Below, one piece after another: positions 48,001 through 53,959 of a DNA stretch of 64,000 bases. A program made the translations under genes and the position numbers. Position 1 is the first letter of the stretch. Every line of letters begins with the position of its first letter. The notes beneath the pieces were generated by a model. It saw nothing but the letters and a program-made list of their open reading frames with translations. It was not told the DNA's origin and made no database searches. The stretch is from the NCBI GenBank assembly GCA_963556065.3, contig CAUVYH020000009.1, positions 62,001 to 126,000 of the forward strand, in the 5' to 3' direction. Source of the stretch: JBAXTE01 sp963556065. GTDB taxonomy: Bacteria; Bacteroidota; Bacteroidia; Bacteroidales; WCHB1-69.

Positions 48001-48204
48001 GACGGGCTGGGCTATTACGAAAGCACCCGCGATGCCGCCACCAACTTCTTCTTCGACTATCTCCGCAAGGGAACCTACGTGTTTGAGTACACGATGTTCG
48101 CCACCCAAAAGGGAGATTTCTCCAACGGCATCACCACCATCCAATGCATGTATGCTCCCGAATTCACCTCCCATTCGGAAGGGATACGGGTGACGGTGGA
48201 ATAA
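42061..48204 (+). CDS. Secreted alpha-2-macroglobulin-family protein
   Basis: 2047 residues, signal peptide 1-20 (MKHLLSTITLLAIFCFSSVA), no lipobox. The N-terminal 400 residues are helical. The MG2-type domain has TDRAIYRPGQTIYFKG (from 603), followed by further macroglobulin domains. An acidic, Gly/Ser-rich low-complexity stretch (about 1195-1265) lies just before the conserved A2M block (NETAFFMPQMATDAEGNIVL). The thioester motif is C1501-S-E-Q1504 in YPYECSEQTF, matching the CxEQ consensus, then a helical thioester domain and a receptor-like C-terminus. Family members trap proteases covalently and protect the envelope. The usual partner PBP1C is not adjacent. Confidence 0.93.
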   Translation: MKHLLSTITLLAIFCFSSVAQQQPKPFNYAEKWTQVEKQRDNGLPKEALKLVAEIYKQAKLDQQHGHFLRAIIYQIGLTSTYEENSTEKAIEKIDAEIKGTSEPQTQILHSAKAEILWNYYEQNRYVFMNRTATVNFKKEDLATWDLRSIVEAVFKEYQLSLKNEKLLKQTNLAKYDQILSKTDNGRPYRPTLYDFLAHRAIDFFMGEEPSIVKPAVTFYINNSQYISNSNTFSTLKLTTPDSLSMKFFALQLLQQVIQFHLNDADPAALIDADLKRLDFVRQNGLFESIDSLYLNSLISLYQKHQQHAESAAICYKVGQYYHASASKYDSLTNPSVQFDDINALKYIDLAIEKYPNTLGANNCKYLKNQITYPQLSTSLENYSVPNQPFRVLVNHKNSPKVYVRILPFDVDDYKKYRSELSSDKLLNKLTTLPYTSQTEYNLPGEKDYQYRKTEIKINALKKGYYLILTSNSPTFNVSKDQLSYADFFVSDLSYIERTLNSGGSEIAVSNRLTGKPIANAVVEAKFQTYNYTLRKYEWSLLRKGNTDQDGHFVIPPVSARENSRNIEFSISYNKDVIYSTNYLYQYYRDTTERTSIQTYFFTDRAIYRPGQTIYFKGIMVEYTGKKSKILTGKKSKVDLYDANWQEKSTLNLTTNEFGSFQGSFVAPTGGLNGQMQIRDPHGAVYFRVEDYKRPKFETTFNPIKGSYRLNDKVTVTGTAKAYSGNALDGAKVKYRVTRRASYPWWRWGWGYQPTTTAMEILNGETVTNEKGEYTIVFDAIPDFNSKKQFLPIFNYTVSVDVSDINGETHPATTSVSVGYVSMYASVSLPSVINMVDTGSKYDIRTTNLNYQLEPASISVKVSRLEQPSEIYNTKYWQKPTSYLYSKEEFSKYFPYEEYQDELNINNWKKLEVTYNKTHNTATDTVLTFADIRNWKTGNYIIEISGKDNFGVAFEKSQNFTVINSDILENSTYSHLEARANEYSTEPGKTVKITIESRHTNAQVYVEVMKEDLVLQKQWITLEKNAKTFDLPITEKDYGNLRVNVVLTINNRSYSNPIDIQVKKKNEYLVAKFATFRDKLEPGQNEEWKITIKGSDGEKVASELLATMYDASLDAFVKHYWSFYLNSHDSYSPYWNINTINNGDNAYTYFYNPSKLYIKRIEYEQLNMYGFYFTKYYGRNSLKYKRDTRAVLSESSGGEEGYAETAAVYDAVDEKNLEQPASGEATVTKTTADKRESGKKDGGGRSIIDGDNEQDDRSEGESLSRPIQIRSNFNETAFFMPQMATDAEGNIVLKFKVPESLTRWNIMGLAHTKDLRIGQFNKELVTQKSLMVVPNPPRFFREGDRMEFAVKISNISESDLNGIAKVEFLDAITMKPVNSELGLTNLEIPFSALKGQSTSVAWKIAIPQGIMAITYRVTAQAGNFSDGEEMTLPVLTNRMLVTESLPLPINGNQTKTFSFDKLKNNTSTTLKNFKYTLEFTSNPAWYAIQALPYLMEYPYECSEQTFSRFYANSIATHIANSSPKIKAVFESWKINSPEALMSNLEKNQELKSLLLEETPWVMDAKSESDQKKRVGLLFDLINMSNQLDATLLKLTKMQTSNGGWPWFAGMPDNEYITQYIVTGFGHLKALGIANLTSEPRTLAMITRAVRYTDDRIRENYEDLIKWKVDMSKDHIGWTEIQYLYARTFFWKDVEIAPKNKEAVNYFLNQSKKYWLTKGIYLQGMMALANERSGDDATAKKIMASVKDNALYSEEMGMYWRNEGFGYYWYEAPIERQALLIEAFDVVNNDLESVEKMKIWLLKQKQTQSWSTTKSTAEACYALLLKGTNQLTDDQLVEIKIADKIIDPKKMDNVKVEAGTGYFKTAWNGTEITPEMGNITVAKSTAGVAWGSVYWQYFENLDKITPAATPLSMKKELFVVRVTPTGEVIEPIASGARIKVGDKIKVRIVLRSDRDMEYVHMKDMRASAFEPVNVLSNYKYQDGLGYYESTRDAATNFFFDYLRKGTYVFEYTMFATQKGDFSNGITTIQCMYAPEFTSHSEGIRVTVE

Positions 48205-48207
48205 GTT

Positions 48208-48260
48208 TTTTATTCGGTGACCCGTCGGGTTTCTAAAACCCGACGGGTCACCGAATAAAA
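48208..48260. terminator. Perfect 25-bp-stem hairpin after the macroglobulin gene
   Basis: Arms 48208-48232 and 48236-48260 are perfectly complementary, with loop CTA. The stem is GC-rich in the centre (GTGACCCGTCGGG) and A/T at the outer ends (TTTTATT/AATAAAA). It starts 4 bases after the stop and no further T-run is present, so it may be a terminator, an mRNA-stabilising element or a small repetitive palindrome. Confidence 0.7.
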
Positions 48261-48417
48261 GCGCAGAAAGGGGAACTTTTTTCCAGTTAATTTATTTTTT
48301 ATTATCTTTAACGTATAAACAGCCTAATTAAATAATCCGAACCGATATACATCAAAATTATAAAGGAAAACAAGCCTTTAACTCGGACTATTGAGAAGGA
48401 GCTAAAAACAAAAAACC

Positions 48418-49284
48418 ATGACATACTTGTTGGCGACTATTGAATTCAAAGATTTTATTGCACCAATTGCTACAATTATCGCAGCATTGTTAGCTGTTTG
48501 TACATATTTGCTTGCTCAAAATTTTTCAAAGAAAAAAATGAGGCAAGACATAACGCTTGAGTGTATTAAGGAATATCGAGCAATTTTTGAAAGCAATAAC
48601 ATTAATGAGCAAAATGTAAAGCGGTTTATTAATTTAATCAATGAAGAGTTGTTCTATATTAAGAAAGACCTAATTGTAAAAGATATTCGGGAAGAGTGGA
48701 TTGAAAGTTGGTTAAACTTTCTGCCAATATTCTTCAAAGATGAGGCTGGAAAAATTAAGGTCTTTAACCAAAATACTTTATGTATAACAAATAGCTTTTT
48801 TAAGCATCAAAAAAATTGGAAATATCTATTTGCTTATCCCCGGCTAAGAAGAGTGTTTTTTATTGACATTATAAAAGAAAATATTGATTATTTCATGGTG
48901 AGTGATTCTTATTTGGATGGTTTTTGCAATTATGACTACAATCATAAAATCAGGAAAAAAGTTGTAGAAAGAATAATGGAAAATCTTCTAAAAAAGCGAT
49001 TAAGATACTCTATCTTTGAGCTATTCCGTCAGATATTTGAATTTATCGGTCATATAAAAAAAATATTCAGTTGGGAAAAACAAATTATCTACTTTCAAGA
49101 TGCTTCTAGTATAGAGTCGTATAATAAATGTAAAGCGCAATCAAAAGAAAAGGAATTTTCTTTCGGACTAGAGAATGAATGTGTCAATTTTTCAGACTGT
49201 ATGTGTGAGTGTTGCTTTTTTAAAGATAAACCTGACCTATGCACAATTCAGAATAATAAGAAAACTTTAATTAGAAACTGCTAA
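48418..49284 (+). CDS. AT-rich membrane protein of unknown function with Cys-rich tail
   Basis: 288 residues. One transmembrane helix lies near the N-terminus (about 14-33, APIATIIAALLAVCTYLLA), followed by a long cytoplasmic, Lys/Phe-rich helical region. The last 60 residues are Cys-rich (NECVNFSDCMCECCFFKDK, then DLCTIQNN...RNC), a possible metal-binding knuckle. The layout of a single N-terminal helix followed by a helical DUF4760-like body is seen in scattered accessory proteins, but I assign no family. Base composition and codon use are clearly more AT-rich than the neighbouring macroglobulin and barrel genes, suggesting acquisition. A near-consensus box TATCTTTA lies at 48303-48310. Confidence 0.65.
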   Translation: MTYLLATIEFKDFIAPIATIIAALLAVCTYLLAQNFSKKKMRQDITLECIKEYRAIFESNNINEQNVKRFINLINEELFYIKKDLIVKDIREEWIESWLNFLPIFFKDEAGKIKVFNQNTLCITNSFFKHQKNWKYLFAYPRLRRVFFIDIIKENIDYFMVSDSYLDGFCNYDYNHKIRKKVVERIMENLLKKRLRYSIFELFRQIFEFIGHIKKIFSWEKQIIYFQDASSIESYNKCKAQSKEKEFSFGLENECVNFSDCMCECCFFKDKPDLCTIQNNKKTLIRNC

Positions 49285-49607
49285 AAAAAGATTTAGAATA
49301 CTTTTATTGTTTTATTTCATATTTAAATTCAGAGATTTATCATGGTACGGTAAATAAGCCTTTTACATAACACATTCTCTTTTATTAGTAGTATAAATCG
49401 TGTTCAAATGACAAATCGTAGGGTAAAAAATGAAATTTTTCCGTGCGTGTATTTGTTTGAAAGCAATCCCTAAAGATGTTAAATAATTAACTTTTAAAAA
49501 ATTAAACCCCAAAAATCTGATGTTTTTGGAACGGTTCTCATTTTTTAACAACCTGAAAACAGCCCGATTTTTTTTCATCAGCTAACTTTGCAACCAAATA
49601 TAATTAT
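49285..49607. other. 323-bp intergenic region
   Basis: AT-rich. It contains the -7 box of the downstream barrel gene near its right end. A 71-codon minus-strand frame (49363-49578) has no supporting feature and I do not call it. Nothing else is seen. Confidence 0.5.
49583..49590 (+). promoter_or_regulatory. Bacteroidota -7 promoter box for the 49.6 kb barrel gene
   Basis: TAACTTTG, exact TAnnTTTG, 17 bases before the ATG at 49608. Confidence 0.55.
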
Positions 49608-50183
49608 ATGAAAAGGCATCGTTTTGCTCTAATATTCCTGTTTTTACTACCATTTATTCTTAAGGCTCAAATCAGCCTGCTCCCTTTGGTGGGAGTTCAA
49701 ATTCCAACCGGTGGCTTTTCAAGCGATAATTATTTGGGGACCGATTTTGGTGGAACTTTAGCTCTGAAATATGAAATTACGGAATCGTTTGACATGGGAT
49801 TATCTGTGGGTTACCACAGATTTAGTTATTCCATGGAAAAACAAACGAATGCGATGGTTCCAATAACGGCTACTTTCGAAAATAGATTCGGAGACTATGC
49901 TTTTAAACCGATGATTGGATTTGATGCAGGTATTTACAACTTTTACCATACGGAAAAAACAACAAATGATGCGTATTCTCTAAACACTACAAAAACCGAT
50001 ACAAAAATGGGAATTGCTCCATCAGTGGGGTTTTATGTTGATTTATCCGATGCGTATTCATTATGTGCCATTGCAAAATATCATTACGCTTGTGATGATT
50101 CAAATCCATATACATACGTGAGTTTGAACATCGGATTAAACATCCGGTTTTTACCAAGCAATCCCGGATATACCCGATTTTAA
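49608..50183 (+). CDS. Outer-membrane beta-barrel protein (OmpW/porin-like, small)
   Basis: 191 residues with signal peptide MKRHRFALIFLFLLPFILKA. The pattern of amphipathic strands (LLPLVGVQIPTGGFS, GGTLALKYEITESFDMGLSV, YAFKPMIGFDAGIYNFYH, GIAPSVGFYVDL, SLCAIAKYHYAC, YVSLNIGLNIRF) is that of an eight-strand outer-membrane barrel. The usual terminal Phe is present (GYTRF). Ligand or function cannot be told from sequence. It is a single-gene unit between its own promoter box and a hairpin shared with convergent lpdA. Confidence 0.75.
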   Translation: MKRHRFALIFLFLLPFILKAQISLLPLVGVQIPTGGFSSDNYLGTDFGGTLALKYEITESFDMGLSVGYHRFSYSMEKQTNAMVPITATFENRFGDYAFKPMIGFDAGIYNFYHTEKTTNDAYSLNTTKTDTKMGIAPSVGFYVDLSDAYSLCAIAKYHYACDDSNPYTYVSLNIGLNIRFLPSNPGYTRF

Positions 50184-50227
50184 CAAATTTGCACCAAAAC
50201 TGTAATAAACGTTGTATTGTGTAAAAG

Positions 50228-50256
50228 GAAAAGCCAAGTGAGAACCTGGCTTTTTC
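50228..50256. terminator. Bidirectional terminator between the barrel gene and lpdA
   Basis: GAAAAGCCA pairs with TGGCTTTTTC across a 10-base loop, with A-run and T-run flanks, in the gap between convergent genes. Confidence 0.75.
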
Positions 50257-50273
50257 TTTCTGATAAGATGTTC

Positions 50274-51665
50274 CTACATGTGCACACATTCATTGTATGC
50301 CAGAGCTACGGCTTCCATTAGTGCTTCCGACATTGTTGGATGAGGATGGACGGCATCAATGATGTCTCTGCCGGTGGCACCAAGTTTGCGGGCAGCCACG
50401 ACTTCGGCGATCATTTCGGTTACATTGTCGCCCACCATGTGGCATCCGAGCCATTTATTGTCTTTAGCATTAAAAATCACTTTGATAAAACCATCTTTGT
50501 TTCCACTTGCGGCCGCTTTTCCCGATGCTGTATAGGGGAACTTTCCTACAACCACTTCGTATCCTGCTTCACGAGCCTTAGCTTCCGTCATCCCAACCGA
50601 TGCCACTTCCGGTGAAGTGTATGTACATCCCGGAATATTGTTGTAATCGAGGATGCCGGGATGGTGTCCTGCAATCTTCTCAACGCAGATCAACGCTTCG
50701 TGTGAAGCCACATGAGCAAGAGCAGGTCCTTTCACGATATCGCCAATGGCATAAACACCTTCAACGTTCGTGCGATAGTAATCATCCACGATAACTTTCC
50801 CCTTTTCAAAAGCTACACCTGTTTCTTCCAACCCGATATTTTCGAGGTTGGTAGTAACTCCGACAGCTGAAAGCACAATTTCGGCTTCTATTAGTTCAAT
50901 TCCTTTTTTAGTTTGAATAGATACTTTGCAAAGCTCCCCGGTTTTATCAACAGATTCCACGCTTGCGCCGGTAATCACTTTCATCCCCTGTTTTTTAAAG
51001 GAGCGCTCGAGTTGCTTTGAGGAGTCCTCATCTTCGTTGGGGACAATGTTTGGCAAATACTCGACTAAAGTAACTTTGGTTCCGATAGAGTTATAAAAAT
51101 ATGCGAATTCGGAACCAATGGCACCGGATCCGACAACGACCATTGATACAGGTTGTTTTTGTAAAGTAAGTGCCTCTCGATATCCGATTATTTTTTTACC
51201 ATCCTGAGGTAAATTCGGCAGTTCACGAGAGCGGGTGCCGGTAGCCAATATGATATGACTTGCGGAATATTCGGTTTTGTTGCCTTCAACATCAAGTACT
51301 TCTACAATTTTACCGGGTTTTATTTTTCCCAATCCCGCAAGATGTTCCACATTGTATTTTTTGAAAAGAAATTGAATCCCTTTGCTCATACTTTCAGCAA
51401 CGCCTCTGCTTCGCGCAACCATGGCTTCGATATCAGGAGTTGCTGTTCCTTCGATTTTAACGCCATAAGTTTCGGCATGTTTCAAATAATTGAACACCTG
51501 CGCACTTTTGAGTAGTGCTTTGGTTGGGATGCAGCCCCAATTCAGACAAATTCCACCCAGTTCGGCACGTTCTACCACGGCAACTTTCATCCCGAGTTGA
51601 GAGGCACGAATTGCTGCCACATAGCCTCCCGGACCGCTTCCAATTACAATAAGATCGTATTGCAT
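50274..51665 (-). CDS. lpdA: Dihydrolipoamide dehydrogenase (E3)
   Basis: 463 residues, normal length. A flavoprotein that reoxidises dihydrolipoamide in 2-oxoacid dehydrogenase complexes and/or glycine cleavage, passing electrons to NAD+. FAD-binding GSGPGGYVAA (9-18); redox disulfide C40/C45 in GGICLNWGCIPTK; NAD-binding GSGAIGSEFAYFY; second FAD motif VYAIGDIVKGPALAHVA; and the C-terminal active-site HPHPTMSEAL with the His-Glu pair. It stands alone here, not next to E1/E2 genes, so it is probably shared between complexes (inference). Confidence 0.97.
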   Translation of the reverse strand: MQYDLIVIGSGPGGYVAAIRASQLGMKVAVVERAELGGICLNWGCIPTKALLKSAQVFNYLKHAETYGVKIEGTATPDIEAMVARSRGVAESMSKGIQFLFKKYNVEHLAGLGKIKPGKIVEVLDVEGNKTEYSASHIILATGTRSRELPNLPQDGKKIIGYREALTLQKQPVSMVVVGSGAIGSEFAYFYNSIGTKVTLVEYLPNIVPNEDEDSSKQLERSFKKQGMKVITGASVESVDKTGELCKVSIQTKKGIELIEAEIVLSAVGVTTNLENIGLEETGVAFEKGKVIVDDYYRTNVEGVYAIGDIVKGPALAHVASHEALICVEKIAGHHPGILDYNNIPGCTYTSPEVASVGMTEAKAREAGYEVVVGKFPYTASGKAAASGNKDGFIKVIFNAKDNKWLGCHMVGDNVTEMIAEVVAARKLGATGRDIIDAVHPHPTMSEALMEAVALAYNECVHM

Positions 51666-51773
51666 TTGCTCTGTATTTTAATGATTAATATTTAATTTTG
51701 ATTCCCAAAAGTTGGTTTTTTGTTAACTTTCAGGCTAAATTAATAAGAAAAGTAAAACGAACTAAAAAAAAAC

Positions 51774-51781
51774 TATTTTTG
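51774..51781 (+). promoter_or_regulatory. Bacteroidota -7 promoter box for the methionine gamma-lyase-like gene
   Basis: TATTTTTG, exact TAnnTTTG, 46 bases before the ATG at 51828. Confidence 0.5.
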
Positions 51782-51827
51782 CACATAGAAATCAACAAAG
51801 AAGTTCAACATAAAAAGAAAAATTATT

Positions 51828-53027
51828 ATGAAATTTGATCCAGCTACTAAAATTCAGGAATTAAAACAATTCGGCGAATTTGGTGGAGTAAATCCATCCA
51901 TCACCGATTCGGCAACTTATACGTTTATGGAGGCCGAAACTATGTTAGACACTTTTCACGGAGAATCGGAAGGTTGTTTTTTGTATTCGCGTCATTGGAA
52001 CCCAAGCAACAAGTACTTAGCTGATGCTATGGCTGCAATGGAAGGCACCGAATCTGCATGGGTCACAGGATCGGGAATGGCTGCAATTACTTGTGCTATT
52101 TTACAAATCTGTAGTGCCGGAGACCATATCGTTTCAAGTGAAACCATTTATGGCGGATCTTTTGCATTTATGAAAAACTATCTTCCAAAATTCAACATTG
52201 ATGTTACTTTTGTAAATACATCGAATTTAGATGCGGTAAAAGCAGCGATGCGTCCGAATACAAAGATGGTTTATACCGAAGTAATGTCAAATCCGTTGCT
52301 GCGTATTGCAAATATTCCCGAATTAGCAAAAATTGCACATGCCGGCAATGCGAAGCTGGTTATAGACAATACATTTACTCCAATGATGGTAACACCCGTA
52401 AAACATGGGGCTGATATTGTAGTTTATAGCATGACAAAGTATGTTAATGGAAAAAATGATTGCGTTGCCGGAGCTATATGTGCTTCTGCCGAGTTTGTTA
52501 ACTCGCTTTCAAGTGTTATAGACGGGACGGCGATGTTGCTGGGGCCTGTTTTGGATCCATTGCGTTCTTCAAATATTTTAAAGAATTTACATACTTTACA
52601 CATTCGCATGAAACAGCATAGTTATAATGCAATGTATCTGGCAAAACGATTTAAAGAAATCGGGTTAAAAGCAAATTATCCCGGAATGGAAGAGCATATT
52701 GATCATCAAACGTTTAGCACTATTATAAATCCTGAATTTGGCTACGGCGGAATGATATCAATTGATATGGGTACCGCAGAAGTCGCTAATGAGCTAATGG
52801 AAAGAATGCAGCTTGCCGGTGTAGGATATTTGGCTGTGAGCTTAGGATATTTTAAAACTCTATTTAGCAACTCTGGAAAATCGACATCCTCGGAAGTTCC
52901 TGAAGAAATTCAACGAGAAATGGGAATGTCTGAAGGCTTAATCCGCTTTTCCGTTGGTTTGGATAATGATATTGAACATACCTTTGAGTTAATAAAAGGA
53001 TGTCTGAAAGAGATGAAGCTTTTGTAA
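51828..53027 (+). CDS. Cys/Met-metabolism PLP enzyme, methionine gamma-lyase-like
   Basis: 399 residues. The fold is that of the Cys/Met metabolism PLP family (gamma-lyases, cystathionine synthases/lyases): YSRHWNPSNKYLADAMAAME (substrate/PLP phosphate region), VTGSGMAAITCAI, D180 in KLVIDNTFTP (pyridine N), and the PLP lysine K204 in VVYSMTKYVNGKND. The C-terminal SEGLIRFSVGLDNDIEHTF closes the family pattern. Members release sulfur compounds (for example methanethiol from methionine) or make them; methionine gamma-lyase is the best guess but the reaction cannot be fixed from motifs. It has its own promoter and terminator. Confidence 0.88.
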   Translation: MKFDPATKIQELKQFGEFGGVNPSITDSATYTFMEAETMLDTFHGESEGCFLYSRHWNPSNKYLADAMAAMEGTESAWVTGSGMAAITCAILQICSAGDHIVSSETIYGGSFAFMKNYLPKFNIDVTFVNTSNLDAVKAAMRPNTKMVYTEVMSNPLLRIANIPELAKIAHAGNAKLVIDNTFTPMMVTPVKHGADIVVYSMTKYVNGKNDCVAGAICASAEFVNSLSSVIDGTAMLLGPVLDPLRSSNILKNLHTLHIRMKQHSYNAMYLAKRFKEIGLKANYPGMEEHIDHQTFSTIINPEFGYGGMISIDMGTAEVANELMERMQLAGVGYLAVSLGYFKTLFSNSGKSTSSEVPEEIQREMGMSEGLIRFSVGLDNDIEHTFELIKGCLKEMKLL

Positions 53028-53033
53028 ATCGAA

Positions 53034-53090
53034 GCAAAATAAAAGTAAAAAAATCCCTATAAAGCAGGGATTTTTTTACTTTTATTTTGC
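53034..53090. terminator. Long perfect terminator hairpin after the PLP-enzyme gene
   Basis: Arms 53034-53058 and 53066-53090 pair over 25 bases without mismatch, with a 7-base loop ATAAAGC and a long T-run inside the right arm. It begins 6 bases after the stop. Confidence 0.9.
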
Positions 53091-53132
53091 AATACATTTC
53101 ATAAAATAACATTCATGTTTTATAAAATGTAT

Positions 53133-53140
53133 TAACTTTG
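53133..53140 (+). promoter_or_regulatory. Bacteroidota -7 promoter box for the polysaccharide-export operon
   Basis: TAACTTTG, exact TAnnTTTG, 25 bases before the first gene (53166). It is the only clear promoter before the seven-step operon. Confidence 0.55.
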
Positions 53141-53165
53141 CAGATAATCATAAAAATGTAATGCT

Positions 53166-53954
53166 TTGCAAATCACGAGATATCAAAACTTTAATTTAAA
53201 ATTCAGATTAATATTATTCGGTATTCTGGTTTTTGGCGTATCATCATGTAATATACTCAATCCCAGCAGAATGTTACGCACCCCAAAAGATTTTAAATTC
53301 GATACTTTTGCCGATTCTTTGCAAACTTACGAATATCGGATTGCTCCCAACGATGAACTATCGTTTAAAATATTTACCCACAACGGGGAGAAGATGGTGG
53401 AACTGATGTCAACATCAGGAGGGATGGGGCAACAAGCAGGTCAAAGTCCCGGGTTGGAATATCTGGTGGAACATGATGGAATGGTGAAACTTCCAATTAT
53501 TCAACGGGTTAAAGTAAGTGGACTGACAATTCGTGAGGCGGAAAGTTTTTTGGAAGGACAATATTCCAGCTATTTAAACAAACCTTTTGTACAGTTAAAA
53601 GTTACCAACAATCGGGTGATTGTTTTTCCCGGTGGTGATGGTGGCTCTGCGAAGGTGGTTTCACTAAAGAACACCAATACAACACTCTTCGAAGCCTTAG
53701 CTATGTCAGGTGGTATTGTTGACGGAAAAGCATATAACATTAAATTAATTCGTGGCGATTTAAAAAATCCGAAAGTATATAAAATCGATTTATCCACAAT
53801 TGATGGAGTAAAGCAAGCTAATTTGTTGTTGCAAGCCAACGATATTATCTATGTTGAGCCAAGGGCACGGATTACTCAACGATTATTAGCAGAAATAACC
53901 CCCTATATTAGCTTAATTACCGCAGGATTAGTGGTTTACGGACTCTTTAAATAA
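53166..53954 (+). CDS. Polysaccharide export lipoprotein (Wza/Poly_export family)
   Basis: 262 residues from a TTG start at 53166; no in-frame ATG precedes the signal and the ATGs at 53156 and 53161 run into other frames. Lipoprotein signal: LFGILVFGVSSC. The Poly_export domain (about 50-150, YRIAPNDELSFKIFTHNGE...GMVKLPIIQRVKVSGLTIREAE) is followed by an SLBB-like domain (about 160-220, VIVFPGGDGGSAKVVSLKNT) and a C-terminal hydrophobic helix (about 242-260). It forms the outer-membrane/periplasmic channel for capsule or exopolysaccharide, paired with the Wzc-like protein encoded 5 bases downstream. Confidence 0.93.
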   Translation: MQITRYQNFNLKFRLILFGILVFGVSSCNILNPSRMLRTPKDFKFDTFADSLQTYEYRIAPNDELSFKIFTHNGEKMVELMSTSGGMGQQAGQSPGLEYLVEHDGMVKLPIIQRVKVSGLTIREAESFLEGQYSSYLNKPFVQLKVTNNRVIVFPGGDGGSAKVVSLKNTNTTLFEALAMSGGIVDGKAYNIKLIRGDLKNPKVYKIDLSTIDGVKQANLLLQANDIIYVEPRARITQRLLAEITPYISLITAGLVVYGLFK

Positions 53955-53959
53955 TAGGC

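Noticed and set aside
49363..49578. 71-codon minus-strand frame upstream of the barrel gene
   Set aside because: No signal, domain or ribosome-binding support, no promoter box, and it overlaps the promoter region of the barrel gene. Lys/Asn/Phe-rich composition is what AT-rich noise gives.
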